Shown here one piece after another: positions 39,772-52,500 of a stretch of DNA of 64,000 nucleotides. How positions within the stretch are numbered: the stretch's first letter is position 1; each line of letters opens with the position of its first letter. The stretch is from Phoebastria nigripes. Taxonomy: Eukaryota; Chordata; Aves; Procellariiformes; Diomedeidae. The position numbers and the translations under genes were made by a program. The notes under the pieces are model-generated. The model had not been told where the DNA came from and searched no databases. It saw only the letters and a list, made by a program, of their open reading frames with translations. The stretch spans positions 399,997 through 463,996 of the forward strand of contig JAYKAV010002475.1 in the NCBI GenBank assembly GCA_035582835.1, given 5' to 3'.

Positions 39772-42700
39772 ATATGACAAAAAATATTTTACCTACTATC
39801 AAATGACTAGTATATTAAAATATACAAATGCAACAGTTAATAAGTGATAGAAGATTTCATGTATTCTAAGCATATAACAATATTTCTATCTCTTATGTTC
39901 TGGATCAGAAACATGCTGTTGCCAAATTCATATTCAGTCCACTCTATCACGGTTTTTTATAGCATTCTCTTTATTTGAACATTCTTGATTCTGTAGCAAA
40001 AGAATCCTGAACAAAGACCTCATTCCACAAAAGGCCAGGATCAATTCTGAAATTTCAGAATTGCTTTGGATAGAATAGAGGATGACACAATTTACAAACA
40101 ACAAAAAGGAAAAACAGGACAGAAAACTGCCCTAAGTGGAGAACTTAGAGGATCATTTCGAAAAAGTAAGGAGAGAAGACCTAAAAATCATCCTTTGAAA
40201 AATGCCTGCTAAAAATATAATACCTTAAAACAATCAATAAAAAATAGAAGTACAAAGAAGAATCACATAAATTTGTAATCCTATTTCCATATTAATATGA
40301 TAATTGTATTTAAATGTAAATAAAATCCAGGATTAAAATGTGAATAAACTCACAGTAAGTGAATTTCATATGCACAGATGTCATACAAACTCTTCTGAAA
40401 AGCAACCCATGAAAACCTACAGATAAATGCTGTCTAATCTTTCCCCTGTCAGAGGACAACTCAGGTCACCCACTCCTGAATGTAAATATAGCCATTTACA
40501 AACTTTTCAAATGTTTCATTTAATACACAGCAGAAGGTCAGATTTTCTGGGTGGGACATAAGACCTCATCTATAGGTTTGAGCTCATCAGTGTGCTTTCT
40601 AAACTACATCGGTAAAGCAAAAAATCATTATGAGTATTTCAGTTCTTTGAAAAGATGAAATTAAAGCAAAAAAAAAAAAAGACAAATACACTCAGTCCCA
40701 GAGATCAAATAATTTTTTTCACTTAGAAATGCTGAGATAGTTGGATTTGGGTTTTGTTTTTCAGACAAATATACAACTATAAGCATTTTGTCCAAAAAAT
40801 GATTCCATATAGTTTGGGTATAATAAAAGATAATGACAGATACACTATTCTCAAGGACCACTGGTGCACAAGCTTTGGGACTTTTTCTTCTAAAATCAGT
40901 ACTAGCTTTTTATCAGCTATGGTGTATTAGAATTACGCTGTTGCGCGTTCTTTTAGCCTTATCTCCACCAGGAAAAAGAAATGAATAGCGAAAGTTTTGA
41001 CACCAGGGTTTTATCTTTTTTTTTCTTTTTTTTTTCTTTCTTCTTTTTTTAACAATTATTTATTATGGCATTTGCACCTTCCATACAGACTTTCAGAGAT
41101 TTCAGAGGTTTCAGAAAGAAACTGGTCTTCAGAGATGCTTCAATCAAGCCTATGGATTTCGTTATGATCATTTCACTGCAAAGGACAAAGACATCCTTTA
41201 ATATGCATGGCACTTGCATTTTTGATGAAGCCTTATTTTTACAATTCATTTTCCTTCCAAAGGGCTAACACTTCATTGCAAAGAATTAAATTGCTTCTGC
41301 TAATAAACAAAAGTTTCTTGCTGAGTCCAGAGAGATGACGCCAAAGTCTACCCTGATTTGACTGGTGGAGCTAAATTAACCTTCATTATAAATAATTTCT
41401 GACAGATAATTTAATAGTTTTTATGTGAACATTTCATGGACACTGAATTTGGAATTTTTACACTTGCATATGAATGCCTTGCAGCATTTAATCAGGGAAT
41501 GCAGCATCAGGTGATTTGCATGACTAATCAAAACAGTATGAATATTCATGACTAGTTCATGTACTTTTTAATACTTTGAGTTTTATGCACTTGATGTTTG
41601 ATCTTCTTGATAATCCAACAGGCAAGGAAGCTCATCACATATGTGATCCAAAGGTAAATGAATAACACATTTTGTATTAATAATTTTAAAGTATGTCCAT
41701 AAAGCCTATATGAACATTAACACTATGTTGTGGACCTCAAAGACCTTGCACTATATTAAATGCATTATAAAGTAAATTTATCTGAAGTGATTGTTATGTC
41801 TTGTCCTATTCATTCCAGACTATTTCACTTTTGCTATGAGCATCTGGATACAATGAAGGGAAGACACTACATGAGTTAACAGCCAGTATATATATTTCTT
41901 TGCTGACAGACATGCAAAATGAATGTCATAGCAGGTTTTGCGTCCTCTGGTTATGTATGCCTCTCCCATTCCAAAACAAACAAACAAAAAACCAACCACA
42001 GTTGGTCTAGCTCATGCAGAGTGCTACAACTGGGAAAAGCTCAATCTGCCTGCCAGAGAGACTGCTTTCTTTTTCACCTCGTCACACATGTCGCTGTGGG
42101 GCTAACCAGCAAAACTAGAAATCCTTTATTTTTCAGAAATTTATTTTCTCATTCTGATGGCTTACCGAACTCCACTCCACTGCCTTTGCTGCCATGAAGT
42201 TCACCTCTCCTATCCTGATATATTGTAAAGTATTGACTACAGACTAAATAATAAGGACTTCAACCTGCACAGCACATGTGTATGGACTATCAGCATTTGA
42301 GTTTCTGTAGATTGGCTCTAATTTTTTGACATATATTTCTACAATACCACCCAAGTTCAGATTTAACTACAGTCTCAAGATAAAAATATTTACAATTAAT
42401 ATAATTATTTGCTGTTATTAATTAATAGTATTAAAAAAAAAAGGCAGAAGGAATAGCAACAGTAGTTGGGTATTGGCAATTTGAGTATCAGCTTAACTAT
42501 GAATTTTAGCAGATTTTAAATGCAAAAGAATTAAATAAAAGTAAATTACAATTTGCAGAAATTGCTAAGATATGTGCCTGAGAGCATGAAACAGAGACAA
42601 AGTTTACAATCATATAAAGTGGCCATTCAAATACCTTAAATTTACACGCTCACACAGAAGCTGTTCAACTAGATAAACTTTTATATAAATTGCACATAAC

Positions 42701-45700
42701 CATACAAAATAGTCAGTAATTTTTATCTCTCATAACCTCATGAAACCTTGGAACTGAAAAATTGTCTGTTTGTCTTTATTAACCAAGTTACTTTTGAAAT
42801 CTTGGTGCCAAAGGAAAATATTATCTTTCATCCTAACTGGTGTTAAAGAAATCTCCAAAATCTCTGTTTTATAATTTAAAATAACTGTGTATATTGTATT
42901 GAAGTCAGTTTTGTAGAGTAATTAAATGTCTTTACGTAAATTAACTGTATAACTTATTTGCATAAATGGTGCTGTTAAGCAATTTCAGTGTACACGAGGG
43001 ACACACTGTTATTTCATCAAAAACTTAGTGTGCTCAATACACAGGGAGAAGGCTTATAATGTTAATACTGTTATCATGCCCCAGACAGTGATATAGCTGA
43101 GACTAATTCAGTTGAGGGTTGCTCTACAAATGGTACCAAGTCATAAGTGTAATGTGACTGTGACGTTCTAATAGCAGTTCAGAGAATGAGTATCAAAATG
43201 GAAGCCCTGATTCCTTTCTCCAAATTCTCCCTTTATCTTTAAAACATGTGAGAAATATTTCACCTTCTTTCCTAGAATTAAGTTCTTAATTTTGCCTCAG
43301 AATGGGCTTTCCATTAATTTTACCCCACCTACATGCTCAAAAGAATCAGCACTAAGTCTCTGGCATTGTTCTGTCATCTTCAAGGCTAAATGGTAGAGTA
43401 AGTGCTGTTTAAAAAATAAACCACACTCTCAATTCTCTGACTCAAAAAGCATATAAATTTTGGCTAAAAAAATATGAGGTTTTGCATGTGCAGATTGGAA
43501 CAACTGAGTATATTTTCAAATACTAGAAGCTTTCAACTCACCAATGGCATCAGTGGAAATATAGGTAATTAACATTAGTTGATTTGAATTCAATTGATTT
43601 TTGTTCAGTAGCAATATATTTATTTGGTTACAAACTTTTTCATGGTCATGCAGGAGTTTGTGCCATTGCTCTTGGAACAAATAAGAATTTCTCATGAACT
43701 TGAACACTGTAAATGTTTTTCCTTTCAACATTTTCGAAATAAGCTGTTCAACCTAAAAAAGAAGAACCCGTTAGATCACTACATCTGTTTATTCTCACTC
43801 AGTATCCCTTAACACGTTTTACCTATCCAGATTCTTACCCATCTTTGTATACCTAGATAAATTTCTCCTTCAAGATGGCTTTAGTTTACACTTTCCAACT
43901 CTAATTCACATTACAATAAGATTAGTTTTAGATATCTCAGAGAATATTAGACGTTGGCTGGAAATTTTCTTTACAATTATATTTGTGTTTGTAGGATTAG
44001 AAAGTCCATTGAAAACTCTGTGAATAAACAGACTGTCAGTCATAATTATGGACTATTAATCTGTGTCAAAACCAAATGACTGACTCATGAAAAAATAAGG
44101 ATCTGTTTTGGGAAAAGAAGATTTGCAATACAGTTCTTGTACGTCTAGGCCATCTCTATCATCAGCACTGAAATAATAATGTCATTTCTATTTATCTTAA
44201 TGTTGCTAAAATCTTGAATTAGGTTTATTAGATTAAAAAACCCAACCTTTTGAAATTATTGCTGCAACAGGGGTAGTAACAACAAAAACATAGTTCATTA
44301 GTGTAAGAATAGATGGAAGAAGATTATTATGACATAGCAGGCTTGCAGAAATGTGCTTGACATAAATTCGCTAACAGAGCATATAAAAACCTTTTTTTTT
44401 CCATCATTGTGACAAAAACTGCAAGATGAATCTAGCAGAAAAANTTATATATATTGTTTTTATCTAATTAGTGTGTAGTGTCTTAGAACCAGAAAACAAT
44501 TTTTCTGAGGAACAAATTATATCTTCACGTTACAACCCAGAGCATCCAGTGCGTCCCTGCTGACTGGGACCATCCTGGTGGTCCTCTACCAAGAGGGAGT
44601 CCAGCTGTAAAGTTCCTCTTTTTCTCCCACTGCTCGTTAATATTTTCTTCTGCATTAGCCAATGGACAGATAAGATGTCTACAGTATTGAGGAAGTGTGG
44701 TAGAGAGAGAGAAAGAATTTTCCAAATTAATCAAATAATAATCCTGTTTGGTGAACACTTTATAATATCACCGATTAAAAATTAAAACTCTGTCCCCGCA
44801 TTTTGCAGCTTTTCTGTTTCTCAGTTAACATTGTGCATGGCCATGGTCTTCTGTTGTACCTGTTCCAAGAACCTAAAATATCTGTTGTTTCAGGAGGTGA
44901 TAGAGAATCAAAGTTTTTCTTGGGATTCTGGGTGGCTTATATGAATGATCTAGCAGTATGTTTCATCTTCCCAGCATTTTATCCTTACCACACATACACA
45001 CACAAAAATAAAAAATAAAATAAAAAATTCCAACTTCACAACATAATGCTTGCTTATATTGCCCGAACAGTTAACATCAGCTATACAAGATAAGAAAATT
45101 TCAGCAAGGGAAGAATACCTAGACACGTGCTGAATGCATATATAACAGAACAACAAAAAAAAAGCAGTTAAACAAGAAGTTATATTTTCCACTGTTCATT
45201 CTATTTATTCTTTCTATGTTTTGTTTAAGCCTGTAACTCTTACAATTACATAATCACATAGGTTTACTGAATCCATTGTAACTCACTCTAGAGGTATCAT
45301 ATAACATAAGAAAGTATAGAAAAATAAATTGCAAATTATCAGTCCAGTTTTGAATACAAAGAGAAAGGCCAGTGTTAATGTATGAATGCCACATAAGTCT
45401 CAATGATTTATTCAACCTCTGTCCAGTTACAGAAAATGCTTATTGAACTCAAGATATGAAAACCTTGGATATCTCTCTTAATTTCATTCAAGAAGTTTCA
45501 AATAACTATTCAGTTTAACTTTTTTCTCTATGTTTATTTAATATTAGGCCAGATACTTGCATAATTTGAAGACAACAAAATTCTTAAGTGTGCTTTACCT
45601 TTAGTCTGTTTCACTTATACACCTCTGTGTCTGCTCTTCTATGAAATTCAATTGCTTCCTATGTCAGCCTATAGTTAAACGTTCGAGCATCTTCCTTAAT

Positions 45701-48360
45701 CTGCCTGAAAGATCCATTTCTTCAGCCCAGTTTAGAAAAGATGTGGTTATCTACGAGTAATAAGTTAATACTGTAGTGTAACTAATTAATGATTAATAAA
45801 AATAAGTCTCAACCTTAGATTGATATGAAAGGTTTACAAAGATGAATTAAGCAGCTGGTAGGACTGTAAGACACTGTTTAACTGAAATATGGTCAAAAGT
45901 CTGTACAAATCTTGCTTTAGAATTTCAAAGAAAGTTTGAACAGTTTTCTTTTCATCCTACTTTCTGCTGGCACACTTTTTTCCCTTTCATATTACAGAAA
46001 TGCTTCAAAAGATTTACTTCAACTGTGGAGTTAATTCTGGAGAGTCTACCTCAAGCTATACAAGTGGAAACTTTATCCATTGAAGTGATTACCCTGTTAG
46101 TTTGAAGTTGTGATTTGTTACTACTCTATGTCTATTCAGAGACATGTCTAGATGATGCCAGTTCCCCATTGCTTTGTACTAAATTTTTCAGCAATTGATT
46201 TTTTCAGGATTGAATATAAACTCAACCCAAAACAATATGAAAGAATATTTTTCCATAGTAGTTGGAAATCAGCAGTGGTAATAACCCATTATCTATGGAG
46301 TCATATGTAATTGCGATGTTCCTTTCAGCAGCGAAGGGACAGTTTGGTTATTTGATGCAATGATAAGAAAAATCTGATTTATGAAAGCTAAATTAGATGC
46401 CTTGTAAGTAATTTCTATTTTGAAGACCAAAAGTCCATATTAAGTTTGACTCAATATGTTTGTTCAGTGATCGTGCACANGCTAGCCAAAACTGTTCTAT
46501 ACAGTATCGTTCAAACACACAGCCATTTGTTACTCAAAAACTTGTATGAAGGAAAAATTCTGTTCTAAAATTTACTTATTCTTTAAGCCTTTCTGGTTTG
46601 CCATGTAAGAATATGATATATTTGCTCTGATCTCTGTTTACCCTTTTCATCCTCTGCAAACCTATGTATCAACAGTGGCCCCCTTTCTCTCACTGTTAGA
46701 AAAAACATACCAATGTAAATGTCGAATATTTGAGAGTTCTCGCAGAGGAAGCAAAATAGAAGGCCAGCAGTTCCTACACTGCATCACCTTCGCTTCCTAA
46801 GTTAACATACAAAGATAGTCATAATGATAACATAGACTATATTACTATCTGAGAAATACTGACACAAAATGCAGTGATACATAGAAAGCCTTTTTTTTTT
46901 TTTCCATTAATGTATCAAATTAATCAACCCTTGATGAAAAATGAAGAACTTATAAAGTGTAAATTAGTTTTAAGGAAGCTTTTTTAAGGATGTTGAAACA
47001 GCATAAACGTGAAAGGCAGATTATGGACTATTAAAAAAAAAAGTAAATAATGTAAATTATATAGTTATCAATGGACAGACAGCACTGTTACCGAGTACTA
47101 CTTAAACACAGTCTTCCTAAGAATGACTTTTTGATCACTAGATATTAATGTATCTTTACCAGAAGATTTAAAAAGCCATGATTATTTCAGATATGTCTAA
47201 CCTTTACACACAGGCATGACAATTTTAATAAGAACACTGTAAACCTAGGCCAGAGATATTTTAAACCTAATTTGAAATTCTAATAATATGGCAAGATGGC
47301 AAATTATGCTACAGAAATGTATAGATTTTAGACCTTTCATCAGCCTTAAGATTCCTAATTAAATTAGTTAATTTCTTCTGCTTAAAAGGATTAAATAGCC
47401 AGGGGGTATAACCAAACAATAAAGCTCAATGGGGTTGGTTATCTTAATCTTAAAGTAAGCTTCATTTTATGATGTACCATATCTATCATAGGAAAATAGG
47501 TATTTCTATACCTCTTAGAGAAACATGAAACTGCATATTTTAGAATGCTTAACAGCAGTTTCACATGAGCTGTGCAGCTGACAAGTATACAGACACTATC
47601 TTTTTCAAAATTCGGTAGCGTTCAAGAACAGCTACTACTCCACTGGCAGCTTGTTAGGATTACTAGGATAGTATCTTAAATATGCAATGTCATGCAAATA
47701 AATATGTTAACAATGGTTGGTATATTACAGCCACTGATAAAATCAACTTCCTTGGAAAAAAAACAACCAAACAAAACGAAAGAACCCACTTCTATAAAGC
47801 CCACAAACTCAAGTTCACCCTCTCAAGGACATCCAGTAAGCTATAAAGCAATCTAAAGCATTCCACCCTACAGATTTCACAGTTCTCTTCATTCTCTGCT
47901 TTTTGAAGATTAAAAATCTTTATGTTTTGTGCAGCACAGGGAACACTGACTATGCATAAAATAGATTGAATTAAAAAATAGCTGGTTTTGGTGTCCATGC
48001 AAATCTGAAACTTCATCTCATTCACTGTTTTTCTCATAACTTACTTGTCAGAAATACTCAATGTCTTTTAATAGTATGGGCTAGTTTTGCCCTTACCATT
48101 TCTCCAGTATGAAGGTCATATTGAATTCTGGCTCTCCCTTTATTAGCAAAGACTTCAAAATTCCTCTGGTACCTCTGTTCCCTCAATGTTCTCTACCCTT
48201 AGGGGTTAACATCAACATATAGAATACTCAGGAACAGGAATCTCAGAGAAACATGGTGCAATAATTAATCAGTCAAGCATCACAGACAAATTTTCCCTTA
48301 ACTACCTCACCTGGTTTAGCAGGTATCTTTAACACATAAAGGCCTTCATACCAGAGAAAC
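39772..48360. other. AT-rich non-coding stretch, no gene seen
   Basis: About 8.6 kb of unique sequence. A T-rich tract lies at 41020-41050. From about 41340 to 41800 the sequence is dense in homeodomain-like TAAT motifs and has an octamer ATTTGCAT at 41514-41521, and may be a conserved non-coding element (finding). A CA/AAATA low-complexity patch is at 44990-45030. No open frame has a recognisable domain. Confidence 0.6.
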
Positions 48361-48397
48361 TAGCTGTAGCTGTAACTGTAGCTATAGCTGTAGCTAT
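48361..48397. repeat. TAGCTG hexamer repeat at the CR1 5' junction
   Basis: About six imperfect units of TAGCTG/TAACTG/TAGCTA directly abut the 5' truncation point of the next CR1. Confidence 0.9.
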
Positions 48398-48398
48398 G

Positions 48399-49446
48399 GA
48401 CTGTTCAGTGGATAAGGAATTGGCTGGATGGTCACATCCAGAGAGTAGTGGTCAATCGCTCAATGTCCAGATGGAGATCAGTGACAAGTGGCGTCCCACA
48501 GGGGTCTGTATTGGGACCAGTACTGTTTAATATCTTCATCAATGACATAGTGGGATCGAGGGTACCCTCTGCAAGTTTGCAGATGACATCAAGCTGAATG
48601 GTGCAGTTGACATGCCTGAGGGATGGGATGCCATNCAGAGGGACCTGGACAAGCTTGAGAAGTGGGCCCATGTGAACCTCATGAGGTTCAACAAGGCCAA
48701 GTGCAGGGTCCTGCACCTGGGTCAGGGCAGCCCCCTGTATCAATACAGGCTGGGGGATGCCAAGAAGGACTTGGGGGTTCTGGTGGACGAAAAGCTGGAC
48801 ATGAGCCAGCAATGTGTGCTTGCAGCCCAGAAGGCCAAGCATATCCTGGGCTGCATCAAAATAAGCATGTCCGGCAGGTCGTGGGAGGTGATTCTGTCCC
48901 TCTACTCCATGTTGGTGAGACCCCACTGGGAGTACTGTGCGCAGCTCTGGAGTCCTCAGTACAAGAAAGACATGGACCTGTAGGAGCAGGTCCAGAGGAG
49001 GGCCACAAAAATTATCAGAGGGATGAAACACCTCTCCTGTGAGGAAAGGCTGAGAGAGTTGGGGTTATTCAGCCTCAAGAAGAGAAGGCTCCGGGGACAC
49101 CTTATTGTGGCCTTTCAATACTTAAAGGGGGCTTATAAGAAAGATAGGGACAGACTTTTTAGTAGGGCCTGTAGCAATAGGACAAGGGGCAATGGTTTTA
49201 AACTGAAAGAGGGTAGACTCAGACTAGATATAAGGAAGACATTTTTTACAATGAGGGTGGTGAAAGACTGGAACAGGCAGCCCAGAGAGGTGGTAGATGC
49301 CCCATCCCTGGAAACATTCAAGGTCAGGTTGGATGGGGCTCTGAGCAACCTGATCTAACTGAAGACGACCCTGCTTATTGCAGGGGTGTTGGACTAGATG
49401 ACCTTTAAAGGTCCCTTCCAACCCAAACAATTCTATGATTCTATGA
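48399..49446 (+). mobile_element. CR1 LINE, 5'-truncated, about 1.05 kb
   Basis: This copy begins within the reverse-transcriptase palm region ('WIRNWLDG' from 48409) and ends with the avian CR1 3' terminus: GGACTAGATGACCTTTAAAG, then CCCTTCCAACCCAAAC, then two ATTCTATGA units. It lacks the endonuclease domain and most of the RT fingers. It is GC-richer than its surroundings, and one ambiguous base is at 48635. Its 3' UTR differs from that of the 33-kb copy, so it is probably another subfamily. I see no convincing target duplication. Confidence 0.96.
48409..49358 (+). pseudogene. CR1 reverse transcriptase (ORF2) fragment, broken
   Basis: The first part (48409 to about 48550) reads '[16 protein letters not shown]' and '[15 protein letters not shown]' (the SGVPQGS codons start at 48487). 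A frameshift near 48550 moves to a second frame, which has the catalytic 'FADD' at 48576-48587, 'MRFNKAKC', and the '[22 protein letters not shown]' block. An in-frame TAG at 48981-48983 interrupts this frame. It then continues unchanged through '[19 protein letters not shown]' and '[17 protein letters not shown]' to its natural end at 49358. The C-terminal half is therefore nearly intact, with one stop and one frameshift overall. It cannot be functional, as the N-terminal endonuclease and RT parts are missing. Confidence 0.94.
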
Positions 49447-49969
49447 TAATGCAATGTCCTTTTGAAGCTTTGCAGTGTCATCTCAACTTGTACACATTTT
49501 TATGGAGCCTGTATTAAGCTGAGCTCTACTCTTCTGAAGAGAGTCGGAATTTATAAACTTTCCAGGACTTGTAGGAAGAAAGGGTATAACTCAAAAACTA
49601 CATACATGTTGCTCTCCCTTTTTTGTCAAATATTCTGCTTGACTCCTCCTTCTCCATGATGTAGTAGGAACTCTTCACAAGTTCCCTGTGGCCAAGCCAG
49701 AAGAGCAAATAATAGGATAGTACAAAACTCAACATCAGCCAGTCCAAAGAGGATTGAAGAAGTTAGCTCTTTTTATTTCTTTTTAAAGAGAACCTAGGAA
49801 TTTTAGGCCTGAAAGGCTGATTTGGATATACTAAATACAATTATTAATAAGCAGAATTATTATTAATAGTTCAAGGATAACAATGAGATATACAAGAATT
49901 AATAGTACCAGATTTATCAGCTTCTTGATAGGCTGTCTGACCTATTGCATAACTAAAAATAAATAAATA
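49447..49969. other. Non-coding spacer between two CR1 copies
   Basis: About 520 bp of AT-rich sequence between the younger CR1 and the ancient one. I see no gene. Part of it may be the unrecognisable 5' portion of the ancient element. Confidence 0.55.
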
Positions 49970-50680
49970 AAATAAGTCTGTGATTCAGATGATATAGTTT
50001 GACTTCAGCAAGGCTTTATGAATTGTTCCATATGACAAATATTTTAATAACAGATAAATTAAATCCCCATGAAGGAAAATGAAAAACAAGCTAAAAAGCA
50101 AAATCCTAGGTTCTGTTCACTTCTATTGACATCTTAACTTTAGTTAAAAAATGTAGAAAGCACTGAGCTTTGAGGTTTGAGTACAGGCTCCTAATTCAGC
50201 ATGACCTTAATATACTGGGGGAAAGGTTGTAATCCCGCCAAAACAAGTATAAAGACAAAAATACAAAGTACTACATTTAGCAAGAAGAAATCATAAGCAA
50301 AATGGAAGATCAACAATTACATAGCAGATCTACCAAAACCTTTTGTTATAGTGGATCACAGTCTGAATGCCTCACTATTCCAAAATGTCAAATGACTTTC
50401 TGACAGTGTCCTCTATGTGAAAAGCAGACAATAGCTATTCAATGTTGTTCTGCACTGGAAAAAATTCATATCAGATTTTTCTGTACTATTTGTTAAGAGA
50501 GAGTTTTTAAGTGAAAATGGAGCAGGGCTGAATGATAGGAGGTATGGAATACCTAGCCTCTTGGTATAGCCTGAAGGAACCAATTTTGTGTAATTTACAA
50601 GAGAAAAGACCAGGACGTGCTAGATACTTCATTGTCCTTCACACATACAAGGCAGTTAATACTGTTCTATTTCTGCAAGA
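49970..50680 (+). mobile_element. Ancient CR1/L3-like LINE remnant
   Basis: Heavily mutated, but several reverse-transcriptase blocks occur in the correct order. At about 50000 is TTTGACTTCAGCAAGGCTTT, the 'FDFSKAF' motif A region. At about 50266 is CAAAGTACTACATTTAG, the 'KVLHLG' region. At about 50348 is GTTATAGTGGATCACAGTCT, the 'VIVDH.L' region. At about 50534 is TGATAGGAGGTATGGAATAC, the 'MIRGME.L' region, followed by a degenerate 'EKR' region near 50600. Motif B and the FADD segment are deleted or unrecognisable. Stops occur throughout, so the copy is old. It has the same orientation as the younger CR1 just upstream, but the two are separate insertions. Confidence 0.68.
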
Positions 50681-52462
50681 CTAATTAAGAAGAAATTGGC
50701 CTACATTTTCAACAAAATTATTACTTTGCATTAGAACTAGGAAGTTTATTTCCTAAAGACAATGAAGCATCTGAGTAGACTTTCAAAATACATCTCTGAA
50801 TTGGAATCCCTAGCACAATTACATTGCTACCCTGCAGAAGCATGGATTCAAGGAGATTCTCTCTCAAAAGCAATACACTTTTGTGGTCATGACATAGAAT
50901 TTGAGCGTTCTTTTCATTTATCCTCCAATAAGCCATATGTTCTAGGGAAAAAAAAAAACAAACAACAGTGGTTTTTTTCCCCACAGTTTTCCAGCAGTTA
51001 GAAGGCAATGCAGAACTTTGTTGTGGGATTATGTATAANCTTACATAATTTACATACAAAGTTCTGAATGAATAAACTAATTTAATTAACTTTTGATTTA
51101 TAAGGAGAAAGACATTTAGTTCTATCCAGTTATTTGAGAACAGTTTGTGCACAAGATGTGAAAAAACCAGCAATTCCATCCACTGTGGAAAAATTTCTCT
51201 GAAGTATTTTCCCTGCACATAATTGCAGTTAGAGACACTAGAATTCAATTTAACAGGGCACTAAGCCTAATTCAGTCATTGAAATATCATAAGCTTTTCC
51301 CATTCTAAGAAAAGGCAAATATCTCTTCTCAAGTGCTATGGTTCTGAAAATAGAAGTGGATTCTGAATAATGATGAACATTAGCGTTCTCAATTATGTTT
51401 CAGAAGTAAAGTGAGAACCTCTAGAAATCCATTCTATCCAAAACAGTTTAGAGGCATTGAAAGATACTACTCCAGCCTGAAAGAATTTATTTACAATTAC
51501 ATTCTGTGCTAGTTCTGAGACAGAACAGGAAAAAAAAGTATGCAGGTATTATACATGTAAACATGTTAATAACCATTAATATCTTCTCCTATTCTGGAAG
51601 TCGTAAAGCGTAAGTTAGTAGACTATGTCTATAGCATACCCAAATTTTACAGCATGGTATGCAATATTGCAATATGGTATGCTACAACATAACACCCATT
51701 TATCTGTTTAAGTGAAAACGAAACTTCTAATTCATTGCTAGGTGGAGGAATACAAAATTCCAATTTACAAACTAACATCTTCTCCTTGCAATTGTAACCT
51801 TAACCAGTAATAATGCTACCAGAAAGCTACACAGAAATCAACCATTAATGAAGTTTGCAAAGAAATCATTTCTTCCTTATCCNTCTGACAATAAAATTTC
51901 TACTGTATTGCTTACACTAGAGTAAATGTAAAACTGAAATAAAAACATGGAGGTTTAAATTCTCACCTTCTCATATGGACCATTAAATCACAGAGCTGTT
52001 TTAAAAACAATTATTAGAAATGGTATGAATTGTTTAGGCTTGCTTCCTGTTGCTGTGCCATAAAGAATATGGGTTTGATATGTCTGAATTTCAGCCAGAG
52101 TACCCTTATCTTCTACAGGTACTCACTTTCAAGATTTGTAAGTAACGCAACCAGCATAGGCTCAAAAGTTTGCTCTTGGAGGAGACAATAAAGTCCATAA
52201 AGAATTTCTCTCATGAAGACATAGTCTGACAAATAGTATATACAACTCAGAATTCCACAAACTAGCACTATGCATGTAATACATTAACGAAATTGATCAT
52301 AACAAATGATCATTGCTATTCAGCCTAAAACACTGGTATTTAAGATTAGTTTAACAGTTCCACTGGGCAGGCAAACCTCAAATGAAGGAAATCAGTGGCA
52401 TTTGTTTGACAGAGTTAAAAAAAAATAATAAAGCAATATTCTTAAATACCTGACAACCTACC

Positions 52463-52463
<1 letters not shown>
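50681..52463. other. AT-rich non-coding stretch with a 175-codon minus-strand open frame
   Basis: The frame at 51248-50721 (minus) is the longest open frame outside the CR1 copies (one of its codons contains an N at 51039). The predicted product has no motif, signal peptide or repeat I recognise. The plus strand is also open at 50762-51001, which argues for a locally stop-poor sequence over real coding. A quasi-palindrome around GCAATATTGC lies at 51652-51690. Confidence 0.5.

Positions 52464-52498
<35 letters not shown>
52464..52498. repeat. Poly-A tract (35 A)
   Basis: An uninterrupted run of 35 A. It cannot be a CR1 tail, and no retrocopied gene is visible upstream. It may be a slippage-expanded A tract. 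Confidence 0.95.

Positions 52499-52500
<2 letters not shown>

Noticed and set aside
48432..49031. 199-codon minus-strand open frame
   Set aside because: It is antisense to the second CR1 fragment, whose plus strand carries SGVPQGS and FADD. It is a shadow frame.
48662..49042. 126-codon plus-strand open frame in another frame of the CR1
   Set aside because: It overlaps the true RT frame and its product has no RT motif. It is a shadow of the GC-rich CR1 sequence.
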